DNA from: Variovorax paradoxus | GTDB taxonomy: Bacteria; Pseudomonadota; Gammaproteobacteria; Burkholderiales; Burkholderiaceae_C | Reading direction: 5' to 3' | DNA length: 64,000 nucleotides | NCBI RefSeq assembly: GCF_000834655.1 | Contig: NZ_JXQQ01000010.1 | Location: 1 to 64,000 of the forward strand | Shown: positions 1 through 9,116 of the stretch, piece by piece | How positions within the stretch are numbered: the stretch's first letter is position 1 | How the letters are laid out: every line of letters starts with the position of its first letter | Program-made: the position numbers and the translations under genes | Notes under the pieces: model-generated | Database searches by the model: none | What the model saw: the letters and a program-made list of their open reading frames with translations, nothing else | What the model was told of the DNA's origin: nothing

Positions 1-1
1 G

Positions 2-109
2 CAGAAGACGGCTGGCGAATGGACGCAATTCGTCGCTGCCGATGCTGCACTCAGTTGGCGGGTCCGTGTTGCCTATCGGGCCGTTCCTGATCTGCGTCGC
101 TACCTATAG
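2..109 (+). CDS. 3' end of an unidentified gene (partial)
   Basis: An open frame enters from the left edge and stops at a TAG at 107-109, giving 35 residues rich in Ala, Arg and Val. It is too short to name. It points the same way as the enoyl-CoA hydratase downstream but is separated from it by about 340 bp. The 110-446 stretch shows no recognisable gene on either strand. Confidence 0.3.
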   Translation, partial: QKTAGEWTQFVAADAALSWRVRVAYRAVPDLRRYL

Positions 110-446
110 GAACACCGCTGTCCAGAAGTGTTGCTGAGTCGTTGCCGGAAAACAGTCTCCAATCGCCAAGTCGAGGCCAGGGTACATGTCAGAGCTATTG
201 CCCACCAGGCGCACGACGAACTCGAATTCTTCCGCATTGGCCGCCATCGAGTTGCCGACTTCGACAGCGAGATCGAGCAGTGCCGCAGACCTCTGATGCG
301 AGAGGTACACGGGGCATCTGTGCCGCGTCGGCACAGATTGTGTGCCGCGCGTCATCTTGTGCGACCGAGGCTGTCCAACGATCCTTGGACCACGGATCGG
401 GGCAGTGACTGAGCCGGTCCTCAAACACCATTTTCTGGAGACAAAC

Positions 447-1256
447 ATGCAACGCTACGCCACCTATGAGCACATCCGCGTCGAGGTCGCTGACAAGGTC
501 GCCGCCGTCACGTTGAACCGCCCTGACGCCCGCAATGCGATCAACCAACGGTTTATTCACGAACTCAGGACCATCTGGGACGACCTTGCCGATGACAAGG
601 CAGTCAATGCGGTGCTGCTGACGGGCGCAGGAAGCTATTTCAGCGTCGGCGGGGACGTGAAGGCCATGGCCGTTCGCCCGGGAGGCGATGTGCTGGAAGA
701 AGGCGAGGTTCACGATCCGATGATCAGCCGCCGATTGGTCAAACGATTGCTCGAGCTCGACAAGCCGATCGTCTGTGCCATCAACGGCGATGCGATCGGC
801 CTGGCCGCAACGATCGCGCTTCTGTGCGACGTCACGGTTGCAGCCTTGGACGCGCGCATCGGCGACACGCACGTGAGCCGCGTCGGCTTGGTGGCGGGCG
901 ACGGCGGTACGGTGATCTGGCCCTTGCTGGTGGGCGTCTCAAAAGCGAAAGAGTTCCTGATGCGTGGAACCTTGCTCACCGGAGTGGAAGCCGAACGGAT
1001 CGGCCTGGTCAACCATGCAGTGCCGCGTACCGAAGTAGTGGCGAAAGCGCGGGCCATCGCGCTGGAGCTCGCAAACGGTCCAACATGGGCCATCCGCTGG
1101 ACGAAGCTTTCGATCAACACTGTCATCAAGGAGCGGGTCAATTTGCTGCTTGAGGCCTCGATGTCGCTGGAGCAGGTCACGTTCGAGACGGCAGACCACC
1201 GCGAGGCGACGCGCGCATTCGCCGAGAAACGCAAGCCAGCGTTCACCGCAGGTTGA
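447..1256 (+). CDS. enoyl-CoA hydratase/isomerase family protein
   Basis: A crotonase-fold enzyme of 269 residues, expected to hydrate or isomerise an acyl-CoA thioester in the cytoplasm. Family marks are the N-terminal VTLNRPDARNAIN segment (about residues 20-32), the GAGSYFSVGGDVKAM oxyanion-hole region (about 54-68) and the VCAINGDAIG helix near residue 110. The ATG at 447 is chosen because a CTGGAG ribosome site lies 6 bp upstream and the alignable region begins there; the frame itself runs further upstream. The stop overlaps the region of the next start (1259), so this gene and a CoA-transferase once formed an operon for degrading an organic acid. The second gene is now truncated. The substrate cannot be read from sequence. 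Confidence 0.9.
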   Translation: MQRYATYEHIRVEVADKVAAVTLNRPDARNAINQRFIHELRTIWDDLADDKAVNAVLLTGAGSYFSVGGDVKAMAVRPGGDVLEEGEVHDPMISRRLVKRLLELDKPIVCAINGDAIGLAATIALLCDVTVAALDARIGDTHVSRVGLVAGDGGTVIWPLLVGVSKAKEFLMRGTLLTGVEAERIGLVNHAVPRTEVVAKARAIALELANGPTWAIRWTKLSINTVIKERVNLLLEASMSLEQVTFETADHREATRAFAEKRKPAFTAG

Positions 1257-1258
1257 TC

Positions 1259-1793
1259 ATGGCGGCGACCAACGACGCTGCTCGCGACCAGCGGAAACCC
1301 GCAGCCTGGGCGGGCCTGGGATCGTCCGCATTGCCGCGCGACCCTCTGGCCGGCATTCGCGTACTCGACTTCACCATCGTGATGTCAGGCCCCATGTGCA
1401 CCCGAGCGCTGGCGGACGTCGGTGCCGACGTGATCAAGATCGAGCCCCCGTCGGGAGACGTGGTTCGCCACCGGCCGCCGCACCGCTCGGGCTTCAGCAC
1501 CTACTATGCGTCGATGAACTGCGGCAAGCGAAGCGTGGTCCTGGATCTTCAGACAGCTGAAGGTAAGCGCATCGCGCGCGAGCTGGCGCAGGAATCCGAC
1601 ATCGTGGTCGAGAACTTCCGCCCCGGCGTCATGCAACGGCTCGGTCTGGACTATGAATCGCTGTCGGCCACCAATCCACACCTGATCTACTGTTCCATCT
1701 CGGGCTTCGGACACAAGGGCCCGATGGCAGCTGCGCCGGCCTATGCACCGGTGATTCATGCCGCGTCCGAATACGAATTGGCGTACTCCGATC
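1259..1793 (+). pseudogene. CaiB/BaiF CoA-transferase, 3' truncated
   Basis: The first ~178 residues match a class III CoA-transferase: LAGIRVLDFT, the ADVGADVIKIEPP motif, VVENFRPGVM and the YCSISGFG segment are all present. Homology stops near EYELAY (about 1793). From there the DNA is instead the reverse complement of an NmrA-like gene, so the remaining frame to 2224 is chimeric. Intact family members run to about 400 residues, so over half is missing, including most of the second domain. Non-functional, joined head-to-head to the next fragment by a deletion or rearrangement near 1787-1795. Confidence 0.8.
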
Positions 1794-2305
1794 TCCGCAA
1801 TCTCTCGCGCATCGATCATCGCGACGACCGCCGAGCATGCCGGCATCGGGTACACGTCGTGGCCCTGGATCACCTGCAGCACCGAGCGCTCGTTCTGCAT
1901 GAAGCAGGCCAGATGCAGGATCGTGGCGCGTATGTTGAGGCTCTCGATCATTCGCTCCACCATGTGCTTGGCGGTGAAGTGCGGCACGTCGGCGAACATG
2001 TCCACAGACAGATAGACCATGCGTTCGATGTCGGCCTCGCGCGCCAGGTTCGGCGCGACGAGCGCCTCCGTCACTTCGTCGGGCGAGACGGCGTTCAGCA
2101 AAAACAGCGTCCGTACCGAAGACAAGGCCGCGCGCATCGAAGGCGCGTCGATCGGGTCGCCGACGGCCTCCTCGACGCGGCTCGGGAAGACCTTCTTCGC
2201 GGGGTGTGCGAACAAGGGCCCTGACTCCGGCCCCGGCATTGGCCAGGCCCTGGACGACGAGGGAACCGATGGTGCCGGTGGCACCGGTGACGAGGTTCAG
2301 TGGGG
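1787..2305 (-). pseudogene. NmrA-like NAD(P)-binding oxidoreductase, truncated and frameshifted
   Basis: The Rossmann start LVTGATGTIGSLVVQ is readable in one frame near 2300-2220. The match then continues in a different frame (FPSRVEEAVGDPIDAPSMRAAL, then RMVYLSVDMFADVPHFTAKH), so a frameshift lies near 2205. The 3' end is lost at the junction with the CoA-transferase fragment, just after a VAMIDAREIAEI segment typical of NmrA/azoreductase-like SDR proteins. No in-frame ATG precedes the nucleotide-binding motif, so the 5' end is also damaged. A remnant. Confidence 0.7.
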
Positions 2306-2318
2306 CATGGTGTCAGGG

Positions 2319-2432
2319 GCGCAGGTGGCACTGTGGATCCTGCATACGCGACTGCCTGCACCCAAGATCCGGGCGCTCGTCGACTTCATGTGCGCGCAGT
2401 ACCCGGAGGGCTCCCTCATGTTGAACGGCTAG
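2319..2432 (+). pseudogene. LysR-type regulator, C-terminal fragment only
   Basis: The frame ending at 2430-2432 encodes QVALWILHTRLPAPKIRALVDF and then about 15 more residues. This is the usual last strand and helix of LysR-family effector domains, where the protein predicts contact with promoter architecture no longer. No helix-turn-helix part is present upstream; the DNA there belongs to the NmrA-like remnant. LysR genes often sit divergently next to NmrA-like oxidoreductases, so the two pieces may come from one former locus. Confidence 0.55.
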
Positions 2433-2513
2433 AAGACGGCCGGGCCGCAGTGTTTCTTCCGGTCAGGTGTTCGGCTTGACGGACAGCAACGTCGCATGAC
2501 CGATTTCCCGGCG

Positions 2514-2990
2514 TCAACGCGCGCGCACTGGAAGGTCGAAGTGCAGCACGTCCTCGCGCACGCCAAGTCCCGCGTACAGCGCAATCGCCGGTTCATCCGG
2601 GAGGTCCGCTTGCACGAAGAGGACATAGGCGCCCCGCTCGCCGCCGATGCGCTGGAGTTCGCGGATCAGTCCGGTCGCGACACCCCTGCGCCTCTGCCCG
2701 GTGGCAACGGCGAGGTCGTAGATGTAGATCTCGCTGCGCTCCTGCTCGAACTTCTTCAGCTCGTAGGCTGCCAGCCCTCCGACCACCTGTGATCCCTCGA
2801 CGGCCACCAGGGCGATGAAGGCGTCGCTGGCGAGCAGCTGCCGAAGATAGGCGGGACGCGGACGGTGCGCGCTGTAGGTCTCCGCGTCCTCGAAGGCTTC
2901 GCCGAAGACGTCAAGGAGCGCATTCATCAGCACATCGTCTGTCGCCGACAGTTGCTGGATCGTGAAGGAAGGCGTGGGCTCGAGGGACAT
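2514..2990 (-). CDS. aminoglycoside 3-N-acetyltransferase, AAC(3)-I family
   Basis: A 158-residue GNAT acetyltransferase. Members of the AAC(3)-I family move an acetyl group from acetyl-CoA to the 3-amino group of gentamicin-type aminoglycosides. Diagnostic stretches are the YSAHRPRPAYLRQLL segment, FEQERSEIYIYDLAV (about residues 84-98), the acetyl-CoA loop RRRGVATGLI, and YVLFVQADLPDEPAIALY with LGVREDVLHFDL at the end. Length fits the family (about 150-175). The ATG at 2990 is chosen because homology begins just after it; no strong ribosome site is visible, and an ATG at 3026 is possible. There is no integron or cassette structure around it, so it looks like a resident homologue and not a recent resistance cassette. 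Actual resistance is not shown by sequence. Confidence 0.8.
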   Translation of the reverse strand: MSLEPTPSFTIQQLSATDDVLMNALLDVFGEAFEDAETYSAHRPRPAYLRQLLASDAFIALVAVEGSQVVGGLAAYELKKFEQERSEIYIYDLAVATGQRRRGVATGLIRELQRIGGERGAYVLFVQADLPDEPAIALYAGLGVREDVLHFDLPVRAR

Positions 2991-3026
2991 CGTGAACAGG
3001 AAAGGCTGCACCGTGTTCGCACGCAT

Positions 3027-3385
3027 CGGGCGGAAGCGCTGGTCTGCCGGGCGCACCTGTCGCGCGATTTTTCCCGAAGGCGATTGACCTTGTCCAGACT
3101 GCAACCCGCTCGAGCGGCGGGTCATCGACACCACCGACGCCTGCGGCGGCATCGGCCTGCACCACCCGCCCTGCGGTACGGCAGCGCAAAACGTGCATGT
3201 GCCCGTGGCGGACAGCGCGCTCGTTGCCACGAGGTGGAGCCTTGTGCGGCGGCCATGCCGCCACCGCAACACGAGGGCGCGCGCCGACATGCTCACACGA
3301 CAGTCATGGCGCCACGCTTGCGGCACTCGCCGACGCGCCGCGCGCAGAGGTGGTCTTACGCTAGGCGCAAGGAGAGACCTTGTTC
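3027..3385. other. intergenic, no gene seen
   Basis: About 360 bp between the divergent acetyltransferase and iron-permease-like genes. Open frames cross it on both strands but none carries recognisable motifs. A GGAGAG ribosome site at 3371-3376 serves the next gene. Confidence 0.4.
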
Positions 3386-3814
3386 ATGGACCGTCTGTTT
3401 GCCTCGTTCGCCAACAAGATCGCGCACATCGCGGGGAGCCCGGCCACCTTTCTTGCATGCGTGGCGATGGTCGTGGCGTGGGCGGTAGCGGGCCCGTTCT
3501 TCGGTTACTCCGAAACCTGGCAGTTGCTCATCAACACCGGCACCACCATCGTCACCTTCCTCATGGTGTTCCTGATCCAGAACACGCAGAACCGCGACGG
3601 TGTGGCTCTGCAGACAAAGCTCGACGAGCTCATCCGGTCGTCCGACGCGCAGGACGAATTCATGGGCATCGAAAAGCTCACCGACCACGAGCTGAGCGCC
3701 CTGCACGAACGCTGTGAGGCTGCCGCCAAAAGGAGCCACGCCACGCTGGAGCGCACTCGGGCCGAGCGTCGCAGGCGCGGCCACGAGAAAGACCTTGCCA
3801 AGCGCGACGATTGA
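3386..3814 (+). CDS. low-affinity iron permease family membrane protein
   Basis: 142 residues with two hydrophobic segments (about 18-40 and 48-70). The second reads TGTTIVTFLMVFLIQNTQNRD, the signature of the bacterial low-affinity iron permease (Fet4-like) family, followed by LDELIRSS and a basic, charged C-terminal tail. An inner-membrane location is expected; iron transport itself is assumed from the family name and has little direct support in bacteria. The ATG at 3386 is preceded by GGAGAG; a TTG at 3380 would add two residues. Confidence 0.8.
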   Translation: MDRLFASFANKIAHIAGSPATFLACVAMVVAWAVAGPFFGYSETWQLLINTGTTIVTFLMVFLIQNTQNRDGVALQTKLDELIRSSDAQDEFMGIEKLTDHELSALHERCEAAAKRSHATLERTRAERRRRGHEKDLAKRDD

Positions 3815-3978
3815 GCGTCGGCCACCCCCTGCTCACACCCGTCACATGCTCTCGTGAGCCTCGTGCCTGTCTTCGAATGTTTTTGCGAGCGGCCGAGAGC
3901 CCGGCTGTCGGCATTGATCCTGCATGGCCGGCCCGCAAGCATTGCTGCGGGTGCAATGCAACTCAACGGAAACCCATC

Positions 3979-4131
3979 ATGAACTTTTCTCAACAGATCC
4001 TTCCGGTAGACCGTGTCGTGCATGGCCGCCACACGCCCTGGCAGGTCTTCTGGTTACGCGCGTTGTTTGGCAGGAGGGAACTCCGGCGAATCGGGGGGCT
4101 GGGTGATCCACGTCGCGCGAAGCAGCCATGA
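3979..4131 (+). CDS. small protein of unknown function
   Basis: A 50-residue frame starting at ATG 3979 and rich in Arg. Its TGA overlaps the ATG of the following frame at 4128 (ATGA), which suggests translational coupling. The ribosome site is weak. Not recognised; it may be chance. Confidence 0.3.
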   Translation: MNFSQQILPVDRVVHGRHTPWQVFWLRALFGRRELRRIGGLGDPRRAKQP

Positions 4132-4724
4132 ACGAGTTGAGATTGAATTGGGAGCACACCCTTCCCGAAGATGGCTCGAAACTGGCCATTCGTTCGAATT
4201 GGGTTTCCGGCACGCCCGCCGCACAGGCCTACCTCGAGGTCCTCATCGCTCGCATCGCGGAAATCGACCCCGCATCGAAGTGCGTCCTGGACACTCGGCA
4301 GGCGACCGTCTCGCGCTCGTCGCCTTCGAACCTGGGGAGTTTCACCTCCGCGCATTTCTGGCGGCTGTCCGAAACGCTGAACCTGCAACCCTCGCCTTCG
4401 CTGCCCGCTGCGCGATTGGTGCTTGTCGAAGGCATGCGCCCGTCCAGGGCGGCCAGACAACTGCACACGACCCCCCCAGGCATTGACCAACATCTTGCGC
4501 AAGCTCAGAACCGCGCATGCGACCTCCGAGAGATTGCGAGGGAGTCGCCCCTGAGGGGCGAGGTCAGTGAGCGCTGCCTGCGTCGCAGCCTCAACCTTTC
4601 CGGGGGTAAACCGTACAAGGCCGCCAAGCCGCGGCGTGCCTTCAGCGCCGTGGGCCCTCAGAAGCAGGATTGTCTTGATCCGCTGCAAACCTGCCACGCG
4701 GCAAGGGATCGCGTTCACGCGTGA
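4128..4724 (+). CDS. hypothetical protein
   Basis: A 198-residue frame that I do not recognise. The first ~110 residues look protein-like, with alternating hydrophobic strands and an ARLVLVEGMRP segment. The rest is Arg/Gln-rich and overlaps the convincing antisense gene ending at 4642, so the true product may end early or a frameshift may exist near 4470. No transmembrane or signal segment. Confidence 0.4.
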   Translation: MNELRLNWEHTLPEDGSKLAIRSNWVSGTPAAQAYLEVLIARIAEIDPASKCVLDTRQATVSRSSPSNLGSFTSAHFWRLSETLNLQPSPSLPAARLVLVEGMRPSRAARQLHTTPPGIDQHLAQAQNRACDLREIARESPLRGEVSERCLRRSLNLSGGKPYKAAKPRRAFSAVGPQKQDCLDPLQTCHAARDRVHA

Positions 4725-4866
4725 GGGTCTGCAAGCTTTCTCCTTCCGAACTGCGCTCCTTCGCCTCGTCCTGCGTGAGTTCCCCGCTCTCGGCGACGTC
4801 GCGTCGAGCATCCGGGTCGGGAATCAGGACGGGCTTGTTTTGCGGTGGCTTGACGTAGTCGGTCAT
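4642..4866 (-). CDS. small acidic hypothetical protein
   Basis: 74 residues, hydrophilic and highly charged, with proline-rich PPQNKPVLIPDPDA near the N-terminus followed by SGELTQDEAKERSSEG. The start at 4866 is well supported by AAGGAG with 7-bp spacing. No signal peptide or membrane span, so a cytoplasmic, probably unstructured protein is expected. Its last 83 bp overlap the frame on the opposite strand. Function unknown. Confidence 0.65.
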   Translation of the reverse strand: MTDYVKPPQNKPVLIPDPDARRDVAESGELTQDEAKERSSEGESLQTLTRERDPLPRGRFAADQDNPASEGPRR

Positions 4867-5275
4867 CGAATTGCTCCTTGTCTGGGGAATCAGGATCCGC
4901 CTGGCTCGAACGAGCGCGCTGTAGGAGTCGGCCGCGCGCGCCCGCCCCACAATTTCGATCGCGCGAGGCGCGACGGTCGCTGGCCCATGCGTCTGACCTC
5001 GCTGCCGCAACGTCGCAAAAACGCCAAGGGCACGCATCCCCTAGCCGATGGGGCACCGTGGCCAGACGACTGTGACTAACGAGGACGGGTCGAGCCTCCG
5101 CGGTTGTACGGCAGGCTGCAATGCGGCGTGTGCTGCCTGCCTTCAATGAACCCTCGCCGCGGCGCAGCGTTGTCGGGGGCATCGAGCCGCGCTACGCGTC
5201 CTGCTCCTACGTTGCCGCCATGATCGGCACGATAACGTGCATTGCTCTGAAACCGCCTCGGGCCGAGCCAGGCCC
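4867..5275. other. intergenic, no gene seen
   Basis: About 410 bp between divergent genes. I see no convincing coding, RNA or repeat structure. The promoters of the small acidic protein and of the lipoprotein must both lie here. Confidence 0.35.
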
Positions 5276-5734
5276 ATGACCCCCATGAATCTTCACCGTT
5301 CCCTCCTGATCGCAAGCGTCGTCGCGCTCGGCGCCTGCGCCGGCAACAGCCCCACCCCGTCTTCGTCGGCCTCAACCACGGCCATCGACAACCAGCCCGA
5401 TCCCACGATCCTCTTGGTCCCCGTCCGCGTCGAGGATCCTCGGCTCGCATCGGGCTGTTGGGCACAGTTCTACTCGAAGCGCGACTTTCAAGGCGATGTC
5501 GCCACGCTCGTGGGTCCCGCCCAGGTGCAGAGCCTGGACAAAGGCACCGCACGCCAGCTCAAGCGCGACATCGACAGCGTGAGCGTAGGCCCTCGCGCCA
5601 CCCTCGAGGTGTACGAGCACGCCATGTTCAAGGATCGCACGGTGCGCTTCGAGGCCAACAGCCGCGAAGGGGGCCTGGTTCGCAAGCTCGGTTTTGGCGG
5701 CCGCATCGAGGCACTGAGGTTGTCCTGCCTCTGA
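5276..5734 (+). CDS. lipoprotein with beta/gamma-crystallin-like domain
   Basis: 152 residues. The N-terminus is a lipoprotein signal: basic start, hydrophobic LLIASVVALGA, then a lipobox with Cys at residue 21. A Ser/Thr/Pro linker follows. The rest (about residues 60-152) has CWAQFYSKRDFQGD and later LEVYEHAMFKDRTVRFEANS, two crystallin-type Greek-key units in which an aromatic, a DFxG-like turn and a later Ser recur. Such domains often bind calcium. The product should be anchored to a membrane facing the periplasm or outside. Start at 5276; ATG 5285 is an alternative. Confidence 0.75.
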   Translation: MTPMNLHRSLLIASVVALGACAGNSPTPSSSASTTAIDNQPDPTILLVPVRVEDPRLASGCWAQFYSKRDFQGDVATLVGPAQVQSLDKGTARQLKRDIDSVSVGPRATLEVYEHAMFKDRTVRFEANSREGGLVRKLGFGGRIEALRLSCL

Positions 5735-6059
5735 ACCTGGCGAGCTCTCGGCTGGGAGGGCGCTGAAAGCGCGCTCCTGTCGCGCCACGATCGCCGGAAG
5801 GGGGCATCGACCGCGCAAAGGAAAGCGCGCGCGACCGTTGGCCACGCGCCTCACAGCCAAGCCACCCGCAACGCTCGCGCGAACCGCCTCGAGCACCTCG
5901 GTGCCGGTGACCGGCACAACGCCGCTGCGAACGAAAGACGATCAGTGCGGCTGTCGGAACCCGGACTGAGAGCTTACAGGATCGCAGCATTCGCCGCCCC
6001 CTGTGCGGTAGATCCCGTAGGACTCCGCGGCAGGCCGAATTCAACGTCACATCGCCGTC
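5735..6059. other. intergenic, no gene seen
   Basis: 325 bp between two convergent genes. No clear hairpin with a T-run was found, and no gene-like frame stands out. Confidence 0.35.
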
Positions 6060-8852
6060 TCAGCCTTTCAGGGTCTCCCTGACCTTCTTGGCCAAAGCTT
6101 CCAGCGTGTACGGCTTTCCGATCATTTCGACCCCGCCCTCGAGCATGCCGTTGCGTCCCACGGCGTTGCGTGAATAGCCGGAGGTGAAGAGAATCTTGAC
6201 CGAAGGCCAGCGTCGGCGCACCTCCTCCGCGAGCTTGGCCCCGTTGACTTCGGGCATCACGACATCGGTGAAAAGGAGCGCGATCTCGGGATGTGATTCC
6301 AGCTGACGCAAGGCGGCTGCGGCGCCATCTGCGTGGAGCACGCGATATCCCAGCTCCGTGAGCGCGTCGATGCTCAGCTGGCGGACCGCTGGCTCGTCCT
6401 CCACCACGAGGACCATCTCCTGTCGCTCGCCGAGCGGCACGTCGTCTGTGCGCGGCACGCACCCGTCGCCTTCGGCGGCGCCTTCAAATCGCGGCAGGAA
6501 GACCTTGACCGTGGTGCCGTGACCGACTTCGGAATAGATCTTCACGTGGCCACCGGTCTGCTTGACGAAACCATACACCTGGCTCAGCCCGAGGCCCGTG
6601 CCTTTGCCGACCCCCTTGGTGGTAAAGAACGGATCGAAGGCCTTCGCGATGACCTCCTCGCTCATGCCGACACCGGTGTCGGTGACGGCAATGACGACAT
6701 ACTGCCCCAAGGGCACGCCCGCGCGGGAATCGGGGTCCTGGCCGTCGAGGTCTGCGTTCTGGGTTGCAATGGTCAGGCGCCCGCCGTCGGCCATGGCGTC
6801 GCGCGCATTCACCGCAAGGTTGAGGATCACGTTCTCGAGCTGGTTCGGATCCGCGTGGGCGCACCAGAGCCCGTCGGTGGGCGCGGTCACCAGCAACACG
6901 TCGGCGCCCAGCGCCCGACACAGCAGGTCGTACATGCCCGCCACCAGCTTGTTCGCGTCGATCGGCTCGGGTCGCAGCGGCTGCTGGCGTGAGAACGCAA
7001 GCAGCCGCTGCGTCAGCACGGCGGCGCGCCGAGCGCCGTCCATGGCGGCTTCGGTGTATCGCTGGACGCGCGGGTCCGCATCGCCGACGCAGCGCTTGAG
7101 CAATTCGAGCGAACCCATGACGACGGCCAGCATGTTGTTGAAATCGTGGGCGATGCCGCCTGTGAGCTGGCCGACGGCCTCCATCTTCTGGGACTGGTGC
7201 AGCCGCTCGTGCGCCAGTTCGAGTTCGGCGGTGCGGGCCTTGACGCGCTCCTCGAGCTGCGTGTTCGCCTGGTGCACTGCTTCGAACAGCCGCGCGTTGT
7301 CGATGGCGATGGCTGTCTGCGCCGCCAAGCCGACCATCACGCGCTCCGAGCGTTCGGTGAACATGCCCGGCATCACATGACCAAAGAACAGCCCGCCGAT
7401 GACTTCGCCCGAGCGTGACACCACCGGTACCGCCAGATAGCTGCGCACCGGCAGATGCCCCCTTGGCATCCCCTTGTGGGGCGGGTTCTGTCCATAGCGC
7501 GGATCCTCGAGGATGTCCGGCGAGCGGATCACGCCCTCACCGCGGAAGGTGGGCGCGAACACGGCGGTCGCGCGCGGAAGACCCAGATTCTCGAACGCGG
7601 CCCGCTCGGCACCCGAGAGTGAATAGAGCGTGTACCGCTCGCCGGCCTCGTCCACGATGTTGTAGAAGAACGCGCCAAAGCTCGCGCCGGTGAGCTTCAC
7701 GCCCGCATCGACCACGCGTTGCACCAGCGTCTGGAGGTCGAGCTCGGCAGCGATCTGCGCGCCGATGCCGTTGATGGTCTCCAGCGCCTGCGTCTCCATG
7801 GCGAGGCGGTCACGACTGTCGCGCAGCCGCGTTTCCACGCGCGCGCGTTCAACCGCGTCCCAGGTTCTCTGCGCAGTCACATTGGCCAGATCGATGTCGT
7901 TGGCTGACCACGCGCGTGGCGCTGATTCATGCAGGTAGAAGATGGCGCGCAGGCCGCCATTGCGCAGCAAAGGCACCACGATGAGCGCGCGCGTGCCGAT
8001 GCTGTCCCACGTGTGGGCGTACCCGTCACCGGCACGCGCATCCGTGCGGAAATCCTCGATCACAAGCGTGCGACCGGCCTTCAGTTCGGCGATGACCTCG
8101 GGACCGAATCCATCGAGCAGGCGCGACTCTCCGGCCAGGGTCGGCATGCCGCTCGCACTCCAGTCGCGTGCGACGGTGACCGTCTGCTGGGCGGCATCGA
8201 TCTCGGCATACCCTGCGCGTCCCACACCCAGGTGACGGCCCAGCAGTTCGGCAGCCGCACTGGCCACGGCGACCGGGTCCATCTGGTCGCGCACGGTGTC
8301 GCTCAGCTTCAAGAGGAAGCGCTCGCGCTCCTGGAGCGCCCTTCGCTCGGTCGTCTCCACGACGATCGCGAGCACGCCGGCGGGACGGCCGCTTTCGTCG
8401 AGGACCGGGGAGTAGTCGAGGTCCATCCATGCAGGCTCGGGCTTCCCGTGGCGATGCAGGACAAGCTCCTGATCCTTGAAGCTCAGCGTGCCACCGGCCA
8501 GGCCGACCTTCATGACATGGCCGTTGAAATCGGCCACTTCCGGCCACCCCTCGCGCACCTTGGAGCCGAGCAACTGCGGATGGCGTTCGCCCGCGAACTT
8601 CGAATAGGCATCGTTGTAGATCATGAAGCCCGCCTCGCCCCACAGCATCACGATCGGCACTGGCGAGCGCAGCAGCAGGCTGGTCGCGGATTTGAGGCTC
8701 TGAGGCCAATTGCCGATGGGGCCCAGCGACGTCCGATGCCAGGGAAATGCCTGCACCAGCCTGCCCAGCTCCCCGCCTCCCTCCAAAAATGCGGGATGCG
8801 TTGCCTGCCCACCGACGCGGGAGCGCTCTGCGCAGCCGGAATCGTCCACCAT
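6060..8852 (-). CDS. hybrid sensor histidine kinase/response regulator (PAS-GAF-GAF-HK-REC)
   Basis: 930 residues, no membrane span, so a soluble sensor. Order: PAS-like domain (about 55-170), first GAF (185-335), second GAF (365-525) with a SYLAVPVVSRSGEVIGGLFFG core, a short coiled coil, HisKA with phospho-acceptor His569 in GGIAHDFNNM, HATPase with the N box NLAVNARDA and G boxes DTGVGMSEE and GTGLGLSQVYG, and a receiver (about 812-930) with the DE pair VVEDEP and phospho-acceptor Asp863 in FTDVVMPE. The HDFNN type is common in kinases that pass phosphate to their own receiver. AAGGAG sits 8 bp before the ATG. No output regulator is adjacent, so its partner is elsewhere. Confidence 0.93.
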   Translation of the reverse strand: MVDDSGCAERSRVGGQATHPAFLEGGGELGRLVQAFPWHRTSLGPIGNWPQSLKSATSLLLRSPVPIVMLWGEAGFMIYNDAYSKFAGERHPQLLGSKVREGWPEVADFNGHVMKVGLAGGTLSFKDQELVLHRHGKPEPAWMDLDYSPVLDESGRPAGVLAIVVETTERRALQERERFLLKLSDTVRDQMDPVAVASAAAELLGRHLGVGRAGYAEIDAAQQTVTVARDWSASGMPTLAGESRLLDGFGPEVIAELKAGRTLVIEDFRTDARAGDGYAHTWDSIGTRALIVVPLLRNGGLRAIFYLHESAPRAWSANDIDLANVTAQRTWDAVERARVETRLRDSRDRLAMETQALETINGIGAQIAAELDLQTLVQRVVDAGVKLTGASFGAFFYNIVDEAGERYTLYSLSGAERAAFENLGLPRATAVFAPTFRGEGVIRSPDILEDPRYGQNPPHKGMPRGHLPVRSYLAVPVVSRSGEVIGGLFFGHVMPGMFTERSERVMVGLAAQTAIAIDNARLFEAVHQANTQLEERVKARTAELELAHERLHQSQKMEAVGQLTGGIAHDFNNMLAVVMGSLELLKRCVGDADPRVQRYTEAAMDGARRAAVLTQRLLAFSRQQPLRPEPIDANKLVAGMYDLLCRALGADVLLVTAPTDGLWCAHADPNQLENVILNLAVNARDAMADGGRLTIATQNADLDGQDPDSRAGVPLGQYVVIAVTDTGVGMSEEVIAKAFDPFFTTKGVGKGTGLGLSQVYGFVKQTGGHVKIYSEVGHGTTVKVFLPRFEGAAEGDGCVPRTDDVPLGERQEMVLVVEDEPAVRQLSIDALTELGYRVLHADGAAAALRQLESHPEIALLFTDVVMPEVNGAKLAEEVRRRWPSVKILFTSGYSRNAVGRNGMLEGGVEMIGKPYTLEALAKKVRETLKG

Positions 8853-9116
8853 CGCTAGCTCCTTCTATAGCCAAGCCGCAGCCGCCGCCTCATGGCGCGC
8901 AGGCCCAAGGAATATAGCGTCGCGCAGAGGATTTCAAGGACATGTCCGGCAAATGCCTCGCGCGCGCCTGCGACCGAGCAAGACCATCAACCGGACCGGG
9001 TCGCGCTTTGACGAGCCACCGCACATGTCGACGTCGGCTGCATCCCAACGGCGGTGCGCTCCTACAGTCCCGAGCAAGTGCAGCGCCAATGCTGGTCGCC
9101 ACGAAGGAGACAGGCC

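Noticed and set aside
104..448. minus-strand frame upstream of the enoyl-CoA hydratase
   Set aside because: A stretch looks somewhat protein-like (LLDLAVEVGNSMAANAEEFE) but no family is recognised and there is no start signal.
1385..2284. 299-residue minus frame read as one intact NmrA protein
   Set aside because: Its start is out of frame with the Rossmann motif and its end is antisense CoA-transferase; it is a chimera of remnants.
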